Assembly: GCA_023269635.1 (NCBI GenBank) | Contig: JAHFPN010000009.1 | Location: forward strand, 1-38,201 | Direction: 5' to 3' | Length of the DNA: 38,201 bases | DNA from: Hyphomicrobiales bacterium | GTDB lineage: Bacteria; Pseudomonadota; Alphaproteobacteria; Rhizobiales; Xanthobacteraceae | Part shown: positions 9,884 through 21,981 of the stretch, one piece after another | Numbering within the stretch: position 1 is the stretch's first letter | Layout: each line of letters begins with the position of its first letter | The notes under the pieces: generated by a model | Seen by the model: the letters and a program-made list of their open reading frames with translations, nothing else | Database searches by the model: none | What the model was told of the DNA's origin: nothing | Position numbers and translations under genes: made by a program

Positions 9884-11122
9884 CTAGCTCCTATAGCCGC
9901 CGTTGATGGCCACATATTCCTTGGTCAGGTCGCAGGTGAGCACGCGGTCGGCACCGCGGCCGAGCTTGAGATCGACCAGGAGATCGATCACGTCCCGCTT
10001 CATGTAGGCGCTAGCGCGGCCCTCGTCGTAGGCGGGGTCGCGCTCGCCCGCAACCGCGACGCGCATGTCGCCGAACCAGATCGCAAGCTTGTCGCGCTCG
10101 GCCGGCTCGCCGGCCTTGCCGACCGCCATCACCACGCGGCCCCAATTGGCGTCCTCGCCGGCGATCGCGGTCTTCACCAGCGGCGAATTGGCGATCGAGA
10201 GCGCGATGCGGCGCGCCGATTTCTTCGATACCGCGCCTTGCACTTTGATGCGCACGAGCTTCCGCGCGCCCTCGCCGTCGCGCGCGAGCTGCTCGGCAAG
10301 ATCGCCGAGCACCTGTGCGAGCGCGGCGCGGAAGCGGCTGAGCCGGCGGTCGCCTGCGCGCACGATCCTCGGCGCACCGCGCGCGGCGGCGGCGCCGGTC
10401 GCGAACAGCAGAAGCGTGTCCGAGGTGGAAGTGTCGCCGTCGATCGTCACCGCATTGAAGGTGTCGACGACCGCCTCTTTCAGCAGCGCGCGCAGCGCCG
10501 GCGCGGCGATCGGCGCGTCGGTGAACACGAAAGCGAGCATGGTCGCCATGTCGGGCGCGATCATGCCCGAGCCCTTGGCGATGCCGTTGATGCGCACTTG
10601 CGCCGCGCCGAGGCGCGCGGTCGCGGTCGCGAGCTTCGGAAACGTGTCGGTGGTCATGATCGCGCGCGCCGCGGCCTCCCACCCGTCCGGGGTCGCGGCG
10701 GCGGACATGCGTTCGAGCACGGCTTCGATCTTGCCGGTGTCGAGCGGCTCGCCGATCACGCCGGTCGAGGCGAGGAATACGTGCGAGGCCGGACAGCCGA
10801 TCACCTTGCCGGCGAGCGCAGCGATGGCTCGCGTGCCTTTGCGGCCGCGCGCGCCGGTGAAGGCGTTCGCATTTCCGGAATTGACGACGAGGGCGCGCGC
10901 CCGGCCTTGGCGCAGATGCTCGCGACACCAGTCCACAGGCGCGGACGGACATTTCGAACGCGTGAGCACGCCGGCGACTGCGGTGCCCGGATCGAACACG
11001 GCAACGAGCACGTCGGTGCGGTCGCGATAGCGGATGCCCGCCGCGGCGGTCGCCAGCCGGACGCCGTCGATGGGAGCGAGCTTCGGGACCGCGGCCGGCG
11101 CGAGCGGCGAGACGGCCACCAT
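9884..11122 (-). CDS. argJ: ArgJ, bifunctional glutamate N-acetyltransferase / N-acetylornithine transacetylase
   Basis: ArgJ transfers the acetyl group from N-acetylornithine to glutamate in the cyclic arginine pathway. Many members also use acetyl-CoA. The 412-residue proenzyme self-cleaves at a conserved Ala-Thr bond, seen in [17 protein letters not shown], where the Thr becomes the new N-terminal nucleophile of the beta chain. Other family signatures are [47 protein letters not shown] and [16 protein letters not shown]. The C-terminus [15 protein letters not shown] is diagnostic. The ATG at 11122 lies four bases from the end of the ppiC-like gene, so the two are probably co-transcribed. 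Confidence 0.96.
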   Translation of the reverse strand: MVAVSPLAPAAVPKLAPIDGVRLATAAAGIRYRDRTDVLVAVFDPGTAVAGVLTRSKCPSAPVDWCREHLRQGRARALVVNSGNANAFTGARGRKGTRAIAALAGKVIGCPASHVFLASTGVIGEPLDTGKIEAVLERMSAAATPDGWEAAARAIMTTDTFPKLATATARLGAAQVRINGIAKGSGMIAPDMATMLAFVFTDAPIAAPALRALLKEAVVDTFNAVTIDGDTSTSDTLLLFATGAAAARGAPRIVRAGDRRLSRFRAALAQVLGDLAEQLARDGEGARKLVRIKVQGAVSKKSARRIALSIANSPLVKTAIAGEDANWGRVVMAVGKAGEPAERDKLAIWFGDMRVAVAGERDPAYDEGRASAYMKRDVIDLLVDLKLGRGADRVLTCDLTKEYVAINGGYRS

Positions 11123-11126
11123 GCCA

Positions 11127-11990
11127 TCACTTCTTCTGGGCGGGGGCGGGAGCGGGAGCCGGAGCCGGCACCGCGGGGGGAGTCGGCGGGGTCGGCTTCT
11201 CGATCTTGGCGTCCGCGCGCAATTTCAGCACGAGCTCGGTCTGCGCCTTCTGCACGAGGTAGTTCGCGATCTGCTCTTTGACCGTTTCAAAAGTCGGCAC
11301 CGGCTTGTCGCGCGCGTCCTCGATCTTGATGACGTGCCAGCCGAACTGGGTCTTCACCGGATCGGAGAGCTGGCCCTTCTCGAGCTTGAACGCGGCCTCG
11401 GCGAACTCGGGCACCATCTGGGCCTTGGTGAAGTAACCGAGGTCGCCGCCGGTGGCCGCGCCCGGATCCTTGGAATTTTCCTTGGCGAGCGCGATGAAGT
11501 CGCCGCCGGCCTTCAGCTTCTGCAGAATCTCCTTCGCCTTCTCCTCGGTCTCGACCAGGATGTGGCGCGCGCGCACCTCTTTCTCGGGCGTGACCTTCTT
11601 CACCGAGTCGTCGTAGAGCTTGCGCATCTCGGTATCGGTGGCGGCGGTCTTCGAGGTATCTTCGAGCATCGTTTCCATCAGCGCCTTCTGCCGCGCATAG
11701 GCGAGCTTCTTCGCGAATGTCGGCCCCTCGCCGAGCTTCTTCGCCTCGGCCGCGCGCGCGAGGATGGTCACGTCGATGACGTAGGCGAGCAGCGCGTCAC
11801 GGCGCGCGTCGCCGGTCACCTGCAGGCCCGAGCCGATGTCCGCGTCGGCGACGGCGAGGTCGCTCAGGCGAATTTCCACCCCATCCACCCGTGCGAGCAC
11901 CGGGTCCTGGTCCTGGGCGCGTGCGTGCGGGGTCGTGGCGACCAGTGCCGTGCCAAGCGCGAGCGCAAGCGAAAGCGAGCGAATGTTCAT
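11127..11990 (-). CDS. Secreted parvulin-type peptidyl-prolyl isomerase (PpiC/PrsA-like)
   Basis: A 287-residue periplasmic foldase. A signal peptide starts at [20 protein letters not shown] and ends near AHARAQ. The SurA-like helical N-terminal region follows (about 30-135). The parvulin domain (about 140-235) runs from [20 protein letters not shown] through [19 protein letters not shown] to [11 protein letters not shown]. The C-terminal tail is proline- and alanine-rich ([20 protein letters not shown]). The ATG at 11990 is preferred over the in-frame upstream start at 12044 because AGGAG sits seven bases before it and the signal peptide begins there. It is divergent from secA, the export motor, and probably helps fold exported proteins. 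It leads a unit with argJ and mutT. Confidence 0.93.
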   Translation of the reverse strand: MNIRSLSLALALGTALVATTPHARAQDQDPVLARVDGVEIRLSDLAVADADIGSGLQVTGDARRDALLAYVIDVTILARAAEAKKLGEGPTFAKKLAYARQKALMETMLEDTSKTAATDTEMRKLYDDSVKKVTPEKEVRARHILVETEEKAKEILQKLKAGGDFIALAKENSKDPGAATGGDLGYFTKAQMVPEFAEAAFKLEKGQLSDPVKTQFGWHVIKIEDARDKPVPTFETVKEQIANYLVQKAQTELVLKLRADAKIEKPTPPTPPAVPAPAPAPAPAQKK

Positions 11991-12089
11991 GGAAACTCCT
12001 CGGCCCGGAGCGCGCCGGGTCAACGCGCGGGCAAAGTGGCGCAAGCCGCCCGACGAGGCAAGACCGGCCGGATTAACGTGCCGTCACAA

Positions 12090-12118
12090 TTGACAAGGTA
12101 TAGAGCGCTACCTATGTC
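12090..12118 (+). promoter_or_regulatory. Putative sigma-70 promoter for secA
   Basis: TTGACA (12090-12095), 17-base spacer, TATGTC (12113-12118). The -35 box is a perfect consensus and the -10 box is a 4/6 match. Transcription would begin near 12125, giving a leader of about 165 bases before the secA ATG at 12289. The leader is GC-rich and I recognise no riboswitch or SecM-like peptide in it. Confidence 0.6.
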
Positions 12119-12288
12119 TCCGCCGTCTCATCGGCCGTCCGCGCGCGAACTCGCCGCAGCTTGAATATGCGACGTTCCCAGTTATGCCGCATTGGACGTG
12201 ACGATTGGGCGTCGACGACCGGAGGCCGGCGGCGGCCCGCACCGCTCCTCCGCCAGTTCCGGGACCGGGGACAGGAACGAACCAGTCG

Positions 12289-15084
<2,796 letters not shown>

Positions 15085-15104
15085 CCTCAATTATCATTTC
15101 GACC

Positions 15105-15145
15105 TCGCGCGGCTTCGCCGCGCGAAGTCCCGAATGACTTTCGGG
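15105..15145. terminator. Double hairpin between convergent secA and L,D-transpeptidase genes
   Basis: The first stem is TCGCGCGGC-TTC-GCCGCGCGA (15105-15125, nine pairs). The second is CCCGAA-TGACT-TTCGGG (15129-15145, six pairs). There is no U-tract on either strand, so rho-independent termination is unproven. The placement in a 64-base convergent gap suggests a two-way stop or mRNA end protection. Confidence 0.5.
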
Positions 15146-15148
15146 GAA

Positions 15149-16537
15149 TCAGCGGAACGAGAAGCCGTCGGTGGCGAGGATCGGCGTCGCGCCCGGCAGC
15201 GGGGCAGGCGCGGTGGCCTTGTCTTTTTCCTTCACCGTCGTCTCCACGGCGGTCGCCGGCTGCGGCCGGCGCGGCATCGTGGTCATCGTCGCCTGCTGCG
15301 GCCGCGGCTTGGGCGCGGGGACGACGGCGGCCGGCACGGTCGCGGGCGGAGGATTGCGCACCTCGGTGCCGCCGAACCAGCGCGCGAACGAGAAGATGCC
15401 GCTCGCGGGCTTGGTATCCGCCGGGACGGGCATCGACGCGGTGATCACCGAGGGGCCTTCCTTCTCGTCGTCGGAGCGCGGCGGCTGCACGGTCGCCGGA
15501 AGCGTGCCCGGCGGCGCCGGAGTAAACGCGACACGTACGCTATCGTCGGTGGTCGGACGTTTCTTCTCGAGCACGGCGGCAAAAACTTGGTGCATGCCGC
15601 CGTCGCGGCCGGTGATCACCGGAACCGTGGCGATGCCGCGTGACACCAGCTCGCCATACTCGCGATCGTCGGTTTGCTTCTTTTGCGCCACCGCCTCCGC
15701 CACGTTGAACTGCTGATCGAGCGGGGGGCAGGCGCGCTTCGGGTCGAGCGACCTGGTCGGATCGAACGGCACCGCGTTGAATACGTAGCGCTTGCCGCAG
15801 ACGTCGACCTTGGGCTCCTGCCGCGTGACCAGGAAATGGTCGTTGCCTTCCTTCAGCATGCGCCAAAACGCGAGATGCGGGCTGTTCCGGTGCTTGGCCA
15901 TATTGGTCGGCGTCATGCGGAACGGATAGGCCTGCACTTGGAACGATTGCTGGCCACCCTCGAACGCCTCGCGTGCGAGCGCGAAGATTTCGCTGATCTG
16001 CTCGTCGGTCATGGAATAGCAGCCGCGCGAGGAGCAGTCGCCGTGCACCATCAGGTGCGCGCCGGTGCGGCCGAGCGCGCGATCGAAGGCGTTGGGATAG
16101 CCGAGATTGAAGGCGAGATAGAAGCTCGAGCGCGGATTCATCAGCCCGGGCGTGATCGAATAGAATCCCTCGGGCGCCTGCCGATCGCCTTCGCGGATCT
16201 TGGGGCCGAGTTCGCCCGACCAGCGGCAGATCGGATAGGTCTTCAGGAGGTCGTAGTCGCCGTCGGTTCTTTGCTTCCAGACTTCGAGCTCGGCCTCTTC
16301 CTTGAAGATGCGCACGAGGATCGGCGTGCGCGCGCCCATGTTCTTCTCTTCGATGAGCCTGACCATCTGCGACGAGATCGGCTGCAGCGCCTTCGGCTCG
16401 AGGCCGGGGCCGAGCACGCTGTTGTCGTATTGGCAGGCCGAGAGCACGACCGCACACACGGCGGCCAATGCCGCTGCACGCGCGCGGGCGAAATTGGAAC
16501 GGATCAACGCAAGACCCCCACGTCCATTGGCGGGCAC
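15149..16537 (-). CDS. YafK-type L,D-transpeptidase-fold lipoprotein
   Basis: A 462-residue envelope protein. The N-terminal hydrophobic segment ends in the lipobox VVLSACQYD (Cys near residue 34), predicting a lipoprotein. The YkuD-fold catalytic region is readable as GAHLMVHGDCSSRGCYSMTD (about 159-178), the HG...SRGC form of the YafK/DpaA group. In E. coli DpaA removes Braun lipoprotein from peptidoglycan rather than attaching it, so the direction of reaction here is open. The last 150 residues are proline- and alanine-rich and probably disordered, longer than in YafK. The start is GTG at 16537, with a TTG at 16507 as an alternative. It is convergent with secA, and accA lies 111 bases upstream on the same strand. 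Confidence 0.88.
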   Translation of the reverse strand: MPANGRGGLALIRSNFARARAAALAAVCAVVLSACQYDNSVLGPGLEPKALQPISSQMVRLIEEKNMGARTPILVRIFKEEAELEVWKQRTDGDYDLLKTYPICRWSGELGPKIREGDRQAPEGFYSITPGLMNPRSSFYLAFNLGYPNAFDRALGRTGAHLMVHGDCSSRGCYSMTDEQISEIFALAREAFEGGQQSFQVQAYPFRMTPTNMAKHRNSPHLAFWRMLKEGNDHFLVTRQEPKVDVCGKRYVFNAVPFDPTRSLDPKRACPPLDQQFNVAEAVAQKKQTDDREYGELVSRGIATVPVITGRDGGMHQVFAAVLEKKRPTTDDSVRVAFTPAPPGTLPATVQPPRSDDEKEGPSVITASMPVPADTKPASGIFSFARWFGGTEVRNPPPATVPAAVVPAPKPRPQQATMTTMPRRPQPATAVETTVKEKDKATAPAPLPGATPILATDGFSFR

Positions 16538-16648
16538 GTACCTGCTGTTAAGACCGTTACCCTTGACGGCAGGTTACCGCAAGCAGCGCGACATTGCCGC
16601 GCCAATTATCGTGAACGATTGGCCGGTCTGCGGATTGCCCAGATTCGG

Positions 16649-17596
16649 TCACAAATTGCGGCCGATCGCGAGAAATTTCCGCTGCCGGCGCGCGCGGATC
16701 TCTTCGCGCGCAAGCCCCTTCAGCCCCTCGAGCGCCACGGCGAGGGCGTCGCCGGTCGCGGCAATCGCGACCTCCGGATTTCGGTGGGCGCCCCCAGCCG
16801 GCTCCGGCACCAGCTCGTCCACGACGCCGAATCGCATGAGATCCTGGGCCGTGATCTTCATGCTGGTCGCGGCCTCCTGCGCCTTCGAGGTGTCGCGCCA
16901 CAGAATCGAGGCCGCCCCCTCGGGCGAGATCACGCTGTAGATCGCGTGCTCGAGCATGAGCACGACGTTCGCGGTCGCGATCGCGATGGCGCCGCCCGAG
17001 CCGCCCTCGCCGATGATCACCGAAACGTTGGGAACGCCGAGCGCGAGACAGGCCTCGGTCGAGCGCGCGATCGCCTCGGCCTGGCCGCGCTCTTCGGCGC
17101 CGATGCCGGGATAGGCGCCGGCGGTGTCCACCAGCGAGAGCACCGGGATGTCGAAGCGGTCGGCGAGCTCCATCAACCGCACCGCCTTGCGGTAGCCTTC
17201 CGGCCGCGCCATGCCGAAATTGTGCTTGATGCGCGCTTCCGTGGTCGAACCCTTCTCGTGGCCGAGCACGCACACGCTCATTCCCCGGAAGCGCGCGAAC
17301 CCGCCCTGGATCGCCGCGTCCTCGCCGAACTTGCGGTCGCCGGCGAGCGGCGTGAAATCGGTGAACAGGCGCGCCACGTAATCGGAAAAATGCGGCCGGT
17401 TGGGATGGCGCGCGACCAGCGTCTTCTGCCAGGGCGTGAGGTTGGCGTAGAGATCGCGCAGCGTCTGCGCGGCCTTGGCCTCGAGTCTTGCGATCTCGTC
17501 GGCGCTGCCATTGCCCGCAGCCGCCTCGGCCCGCAACTCCTCGAGCTTGGCCTCGAGCTCCGCGACCGGCTTTTCGAAATCGAGATAGGTGCGCAT
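16649..17596 (-). CDS. accA: Acetyl-CoA carboxylase carboxyltransferase subunit alpha
   Basis: AccA and AccD form the carboxyltransferase that makes malonyl-CoA for fatty-acid synthesis. The 315-residue length fits the family. It begins [20 protein letters not shown], the expected N-terminal helical coiled region. It contains [57 protein letters not shown], the oxyanion-forming [20 protein letters not shown] and [20 protein letters not shown], and [20 protein letters not shown]. The ATG at 17596 gives the standard start. xerD lies 70 bases upstream on the same strand. accD is not in the window. Confidence 0.97.
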   Translation of the reverse strand: MRTYLDFEKPVAELEAKLEELRAEAAAGNGSADEIARLEAKAAQTLRDLYANLTPWQKTLVARHPNRPHFSDYVARLFTDFTPLAGDRKFGEDAAIQGGFARFRGMSVCVLGHEKGSTTEARIKHNFGMARPEGYRKAVRLMELADRFDIPVLSLVDTAGAYPGIGAEERGQAEAIARSTEACLALGVPNVSVIIGEGGSGGAIAIATANVVLMLEHAIYSVISPEGAASILWRDTSKAQEAATSMKITAQDLMRFGVVDELVPEPAGGAHRNPEVAIAATGDALAVALEGLKGLAREEIRARRQRKFLAIGRNL

Positions 17597-17666
17597 GGCT
17601 CCGGCTGGCGTGACGGCGCGCGAAGCTGCCCGCCGGCATGCCGCTAGTCAAGGCAAGCGCGGCGAT

Positions 17667-18641
17667 TCACTCGTCCGCGAGCGGATGCAGGTCTCGGACC
17701 AGGCTTTTCAGCCGCTCGTCCAGCACGTGGGTATAGATTTGCGTGGTCGAGACGTCGGCATGGCCGAGTAACTGCTGCACCACGCGCAGATCGGCGCCGT
17801 TTTGCAGGAGGTGGCTCGCGAACGCATGGCGGAGCACGTGCGGGCTCATCTTCGCGGGATCGATCCCGATCGAGGCGGCAAGCGCCTTGAGCTCGCGCCC
17901 GACATGCTGGCGCGTCACGTGGCCGCTCTCGCCGAAGGACGGAAACAGCCAGCGCGTCTCGGCCGACGAGCCCTTCTTGCCCTTCGCCGCCGCCGCGCGG
18001 AGGTCCAGATAGACGCGCATCGACCGCCGCGCGGCCTCGCCGAGCGGCACCAGCCGTTCCTTGTTGCCCTTGCCGCGGATGATGAGCGTCTCGGCGTCGG
18101 CGCGCGCGGCGCCGGCGGGAAGCGCCACCAGCTCGGACACGCGCAAGCCGGTCGCGTAGAGCACTTCGAGCAGGCACGCGAGCCGCGCCGCGCGCAGTCG
18201 CTCGGCTGCGCTCGCGGCTTTCGCATCGACCGCGGATTGCGCGGCGGCGATCAGCCGGCTCACGTCGTTGATGGTGAAGACCTTGGGCAGCGGCCGGCCG
18301 CGCCGCGGTCCCTCGAGCACCGCGGCCGGATCGTCGCCGCGCTTGGTCTCGCTATAGAGAAAGCGGTGGAGCTGCCGGATCGCCGAGAGCCGCCGCGCGA
18401 CCGATGCCGCGGAAAGGCCGCGGCGGTTCAGCTCTGCAAGATAGGCGCGGATCTCCTCGGTGGTCGCGGTTCGCGCGTCGCTGCCGCACCCGGCGAGAAA
18501 GCCGGAATAATTCTCGAGGTCACGGCGGTAGGCATCGAGCGTGTTTCGGGTGGCGCCGCGCTCGCTCGAAAGCATGTCAAGGAACAGCTCGACCAAAGCG
18601 AGCGAGCGCCCTTCCCGCCGCGCGTCGTGCCGCGCCGTCAT
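17667..18641 (-). CDS. xerD: Tyrosine recombinase XerD
   Basis: XerD with XerC resolves chromosome dimers at dif during division. The 324-residue protein has an N-terminal SAM-like core-binding domain (VELFLDMLSSERGATRNTLD, residues about 16-100). The catalytic domain follows, with the Arg in ATGLRVSELVALP, the Lys region GKGNKERLVPLG, HVLRHAFASHLL, and LGHADVSTTQIYTHV carrying the nucleophilic Tyr. Length and the LLQNGADLRVVQQLLGHA motif match XerC/D rather than a phage integrase. The ATG at 18641 overlaps the stop of the upstream 47-residue gene (ATGA). An in-frame extension to 19532 is spurious and antisense to aroK. XerC versus XerD is decided mainly by neighbours (accA, aroK). Confidence 0.92.
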   Translation of the reverse strand: MTARHDARREGRSLALVELFLDMLSSERGATRNTLDAYRRDLENYSGFLAGCGSDARTATTEEIRAYLAELNRRGLSAASVARRLSAIRQLHRFLYSETKRGDDPAAVLEGPRRGRPLPKVFTINDVSRLIAAAQSAVDAKAASAAERLRAARLACLLEVLYATGLRVSELVALPAGAARADAETLIIRGKGNKERLVPLGEAARRSMRVYLDLRAAAAKGKKGSSAETRWLFPSFGESGHVTRQHVGRELKALAASIGIDPAKMSPHVLRHAFASHLLQNGADLRVVQQLLGHADVSTTQIYTHVLDERLKSLVRDLHPLADE

Positions 18642-18781
18642 TTTCCGAGCCGGTCGGCGGGAATCGTCACGGTCATCTCGCGCGGCTGTGGCTCCACCAG
18701 ATTGGCGAGCGCCCACAGCGCGCCGAAGCCGAGGCCGGCAAGCAGCGCCACCACCACGAGGAACCGGATGAGGCTCGGCAT
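18638..18781 (-). CDS. Small single-span membrane protein coupled to xerD
   Basis: A 47-residue protein, MPSLIRFLVVVALLAGLGFG followed by ALWALANLVEPQPREMTVTIPADRLGK. A hydrophobic helix at about residues 4-27 is followed by a short conserved-looking periplasmic or cytoplasmic tail. I recall similar small proteins upstream of xerD in Bradyrhizobium relatives but know no function. Its stop overlaps the xerD ATG by four bases, so translation is coupled. The reading frame extends upstream to 19117, but that part is antisense to aroK. The ATG at 18781 leaves a 136-base divergent gap to aroK that must hold promoters for both directions. Confidence 0.72.
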   Translation of the reverse strand: MPSLIRFLVVVALLAGLGFGALWALANLVEPQPREMTVTIPADRLGK

Positions 18782-18917
18782 CTTTCGGAATGCGCCCGAT
18801 TCGCTTCCCTGCTTCGCGCCCCGCGTCGAATAAGCGCTGTTTGCGGGCGTAAGGCAAGCGACCGAATTGCCCGGCGGCTTGGATCGTGTAGGTTCCGCGG
18901 GCACCGGAACGATCGCC

Positions 18918-19520
18918 ATGACTGCCGCAACCGAAGGCCCGAGCGAAGCGCTGCGCGAGCGGCTCGGCGTGCGCTCGCTGGTGCTCGTGGGTATGCCGGG
19001 CTCGGGCAAGACTTCGGTCGGCCGAAGGCTCGCGCAGCGGCTCGGCCTCAAGTTCGTCGATGCCGACGCCGAGATCGAGAAGGCCGCGGACATGGCGATC
19101 TCCGACATTTTCGCCACCTACGGCGAGCCGCATTTCCGCGACCGCGAAGCCAAGATCATCGCCCGCATCCTGGAAAGCGGACCGCTGGTGGTCGCGACCG
19201 GCGGCGGCGCCTTCGTACATCCCGACACGCGGGCCAAGATCCGCGCGCACGGGATTTCGGTCTGGCTCAAGGCCGAATTCGGCGTGCTGTTGCGCCGGAT
19301 CAAGCGCAAGGACGATCGGCCGTTGTTCAAGGACGGCGATTACGAGGGCACGCTGAAGCGGCTCTTGGCGGAGCGCGAGCCGACCTTCGCGGAAGCAGAC
19401 ATCGTGGTGGTCTCGCAGGAGAGCCCGCACGAGGTCACGGTCGACACGATCGTGGCGGCGTTGGAGCGCGAGCTCGCCGGCGCGCCCGCGGCGCGGGCGG
19501 CGAAGGAGGCGCGGCCGTGA
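18918..19520 (+). CDS. aroK: Shikimate kinase
   Basis: AroK phosphorylates shikimate at the 3-hydroxyl with ATP, the fifth step toward chorismate. The 200-residue protein shows Walker A as VGMPGSGKTSVGRRLAQRLG, the shikimate-binding DADAEIEKAADM, FRDREAKIIARIL, and ATGGGAFVHPDTR. The lid region RIKRKDDRPLFKDGD is also conserved. The ATG at 18918 is preferred to the frame's earlier start (18867) because the family usually has only a short lead before the P-loop. It overlaps aroB by four bases (GTGA), so kinase and dehydroquinate synthase are translationally coupled, as is usual for the pair. Confidence 0.96.
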   Translation: MTAATEGPSEALRERLGVRSLVLVGMPGSGKTSVGRRLAQRLGLKFVDADAEIEKAADMAISDIFATYGEPHFRDREAKIIARILESGPLVVATGGGAFVHPDTRAKIRAHGISVWLKAEFGVLLRRIKRKDDRPLFKDGDYEGTLKRLLAEREPTFAEADIVVVSQESPHEVTVDTIVAALERELAGAPAARAAKEARP

Positions 19521-20659
19521 GCAGCGGCACAATCGTGGAAGCCCATCCAGCGCACGAGATCGTCCGCGTCGATCTCGGCACGCGCAGCTACGACATTATC
19601 ATCGGCACCCACCTGATCGAGGCGGCAGGCCGGCTGATCGCCGAACTGCGGCCGGGCGCCGCCGCTTTCGTGGTGACCGACTCGAATGTGGCAGAATCGC
19701 ATTTTCCAATGCTCGAGCGCTCGCTCGCCGCCGCCGGGATCTGCGCGGCCAAGACCGTGGTGCGCGCGGGCGAGGCCTCGAAAAATTTTGCGACGCTCGA
19801 GCGCGTGGTCGACGCGATCCTGGCCGCCCGAATCGAGCGCAATGATCTCGTGATCGCCCTCGGCGGCGGCGTGATCGGCGATCTCGCCGGCTTCGCGGCG
19901 GCGATCGCGCGCCGAGGCATCGACGTCGTGCAAATCCCGACCACGCTGCTCGCGCAAGTGGATTCCGCGATCGGCGGCAAGACCGGCATCAATACCAAGC
20001 ACGGGAAGAACCTGGTCGGCGCCTTCCATCAGCCCTGCCTGGTGCTGGCCGACACGCAAGTGCTCGATACCCTGCCGCAGCGCGAGTTCAGGGCGGGCTA
20101 CGCCGAAGTCGCGAAATACGGCCTGCTCGGCGATGCCGCCTTCTTCGCCTGGCTCGAGAGCAATTGGCACGAGCTGTTTTCGGGCGGTGCGGCGCGCACG
20201 CGCGCGATCGCGACCTCGTGCCGGATGAAGGCCGATTTCGTCAGCCGCGACGAGCGCGAACGCGGCGAGCGGGCGCTCCTGAACCTCGGCCACACCTTCG
20301 GGCATGCGCTCGAAGCCGCGACCGGCTTCTCGGATCGGCTGCTGCACGGCGAGGCGATCGCGATCGGGCTCGCGCTCGCGTTTCGCCTCTCAGTGGCGCT
20401 CGAGCTCTGCGATCGCAAGGATGCCGATCGGGTCGCGGCTCACCTTGCCGCGGTGGGATTGCCGACCCGCCTCGCCGACGTCGCCGGCGGTCTGCCGGAC
20501 ACCGACGCCCTGCTTCAGCACATGGCGCAGGACAAGAAGGTGCGCCGCGGCGCGCTGGTGTTCGTGCTCGCGCGCGGCATCGGCAAGGCCTTCATGGCGC
20601 CGGACGTGGCGCCGGAACAGGTTCGCGCCGTCCTCGACGCCGAGCGCCGCCGTACCTAA
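19517..20659 (+). CDS. aroB: 3-dehydroquinate synthase
   Basis: AroB cyclises DAHP to 3-dehydroquinate using NAD and a metal, the second step of the shikimate pathway. The 380-residue protein contains the nucleotide-binding GGGVIGDLAGFAAAIARRGI, the signature PTTLLAQVDSAIGGKTGINT and HGKNLVGAFHQPCLVLADT. It also has the metal-ligand segments NLGHTFGHALE and LLHGEAIAIG. The start is GTG at 19517 with GGAGG eight bases upstream, overlapping the aroK stop. The same frame is open far upstream to 18404, but that part is antisense to xerD or overlaps aroK and is discarded. Nine bases separate it from the next gene. Confidence 0.97.
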   Translation: MSSGTIVEAHPAHEIVRVDLGTRSYDIIIGTHLIEAAGRLIAELRPGAAAFVVTDSNVAESHFPMLERSLAAAGICAAKTVVRAGEASKNFATLERVVDAILAARIERNDLVIALGGGVIGDLAGFAAAIARRGIDVVQIPTTLLAQVDSAIGGKTGINTKHGKNLVGAFHQPCLVLADTQVLDTLPQREFRAGYAEVAKYGLLGDAAFFAWLESNWHELFSGGAARTRAIATSCRMKADFVSRDERERGERALLNLGHTFGHALEAATGFSDRLLHGEAIAIGLALAFRLSVALELCDRKDADRVAAHLAAVGLPTRLADVAGGLPDTDALLQHMAQDKKVRRGALVFVLARGIGKAFMAPDVAPEQVRAVLDAERRRT

Positions 20660-20668
20660 ATAAGGTCC

Positions 20669-21964
20669 ATGGACACGCTCGAAATCATCGTCGTCGCCGC
20701 GATTTTCGTCTGCCTGCTCTTGTCCTTCTTCTTCTCGGGCAGCGAAACGGCACTGACTGCCGCCTCGACCGCGCGCATGGCCGCACTCGAAAGCGCCGGC
20801 GACAAGCGCGCGGCGCTCGCGAATCGGCTGATGGACAAGCCGGAGCGCTTCATCGGCGCGATCCTGCTCGGCAATAATCTCGCCAATATCGCCGCCTCCT
20901 CGCTCGCGACCGGCATCCTGCTGATCTGGTTCGGCGAGGTCGGCATCGCCTATGCGACGCTGGTGATGACGGCGATCATCGTGATCTTTTCCGAGGTGCT
21001 GCCGAAGACGATCGCGATCAACCATCCGGAGCGCATGTCGCTTCTGGTGGCAAGGCCGATCGCGGCGGTGGTCGCCTTCCTCGGCCCGGTCGTGCTCGGG
21101 ATCGAGGCGATCGTGCGCTGGGTGCTGCGGATGGTCGGCTTCAAGCTGGAAGCGACCGAGAATGTGCTCACCGGCCAGGAAGAGCTGCGCGGGGCGGTCG
21201 AGGTGCTGCACCGCGAAGGCGGCGTGGTGAGGGAGGAGCGCGACATGTTCGGCGGCCTCCTCGATCTCAAGGATCTCCAGGTTTCGGACGTCATGGTCCA
21301 CCGCACCAAGATCGTGGCGATCGATGCCGACAGCGCGCCCGAACAGATCGTGCGCGAGGTGCTGGCCGCGCCCTATACCCGCCTCCCGCTCTGGCGCGGC
21401 GGCCCCGAGAACATCGTAGGCGTGATCCACGCCAAGGACTTGCTGCGCGAGCTCGAGGCCGTGGCCGGCGACGCGAGCAAGATCGACATCGCTTCGATCG
21501 CGCTCACGCCCTGGTTCGTGCCCGACTCCACGAGCCTCTCCGACCAGCTCAAGGCGTTCCTCCGGCGCAAGACCCATTTCGCGCTGGTGGTCGACGAGTA
21601 CGGCGAGGTCATGGGCCTGGTCACGCTCGAGGACATCCTGGAGGAAATCGTCGGCGAGATCGCCGACGAGCACGACGTGGCGGTGTCCGGCGTCCGGCCG
21701 CACATCGACGGCTCGGCCACGGTGGACGGCGCGGTGCCGATCCGCGACCTCAACCGGGTGATGGATTGGGAGTTGCCGGCTGACGAGGCGACCACGGTAG
21801 CCGGTCTCGTGATCCACGAGGCCCAACTCATTCCGGAGGCCGGCCAGATTTTCACATTCCACGGCTTCCGCTTCCAGGTGCTGCGCAAGAGCCGGAACCG
21901 GATCACGCTCATCCGCGTGACGCCGCTGCAGCGCCAGGAGGCGCTGCCCGGGCGCGCGGCGTGA
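20669..21964 (+). CDS. CNNM/CorC-type membrane protein with CBS domains (HlyC/CorC family)
   Basis: A 431-residue protein of the DUF21-CBS-CorC architecture. The N-terminal membrane domain has about four hydrophobic segments (IIVVAAIFVCLLLSFFFSGS at residues 4-23, then segments near 60-80, 90-110 and 125-145). Two CBS domains follow (about 205-330, beginning DLQVSDVMVHRTKI and including VVDEYGEVMGLVTLEDILEE). The C-terminal CorC/HlyC domain contains VAGLVIHEAQLIPEAGQIFT and a final FRFQVLRKSRNRITLIRV. Relatives are tied to magnesium or cobalt resistance and export. The name hemolysin is historical. The ATG at 20669 has AAGG just before it. Nine bases from aroB suggests the aroK-aroB operon continues into it. 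Confidence 0.93.
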   Translation: MDTLEIIVVAAIFVCLLLSFFFSGSETALTAASTARMAALESAGDKRAALANRLMDKPERFIGAILLGNNLANIAASSLATGILLIWFGEVGIAYATLVMTAIIVIFSEVLPKTIAINHPERMSLLVARPIAAVVAFLGPVVLGIEAIVRWVLRMVGFKLEATENVLTGQEELRGAVEVLHREGGVVREERDMFGGLLDLKDLQVSDVMVHRTKIVAIDADSAPEQIVREVLAAPYTRLPLWRGGPENIVGVIHAKDLLRELEAVAGDASKIDIASIALTPWFVPDSTSLSDQLKAFLRRKTHFALVVDEYGEVMGLVTLEDILEEIVGEIADEHDVAVSGVRPHIDGSATVDGAVPIRDLNRVMDWELPADEATTVAGLVIHEAQLIPEAGQIFTFHGFRFQVLRKSRNRITLIRVTPLQRQEALPGRAA

Positions 21965-21981
21965 GGCGTTCTCCCGGCGAC

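Noticed and set aside
18404-19516. N-terminal extension of aroB frame by 371 codons
   Set aside because: It runs antisense to xerD and through aroK. The GTG at 19517 with a GGAGG site gives the normal AroB length.
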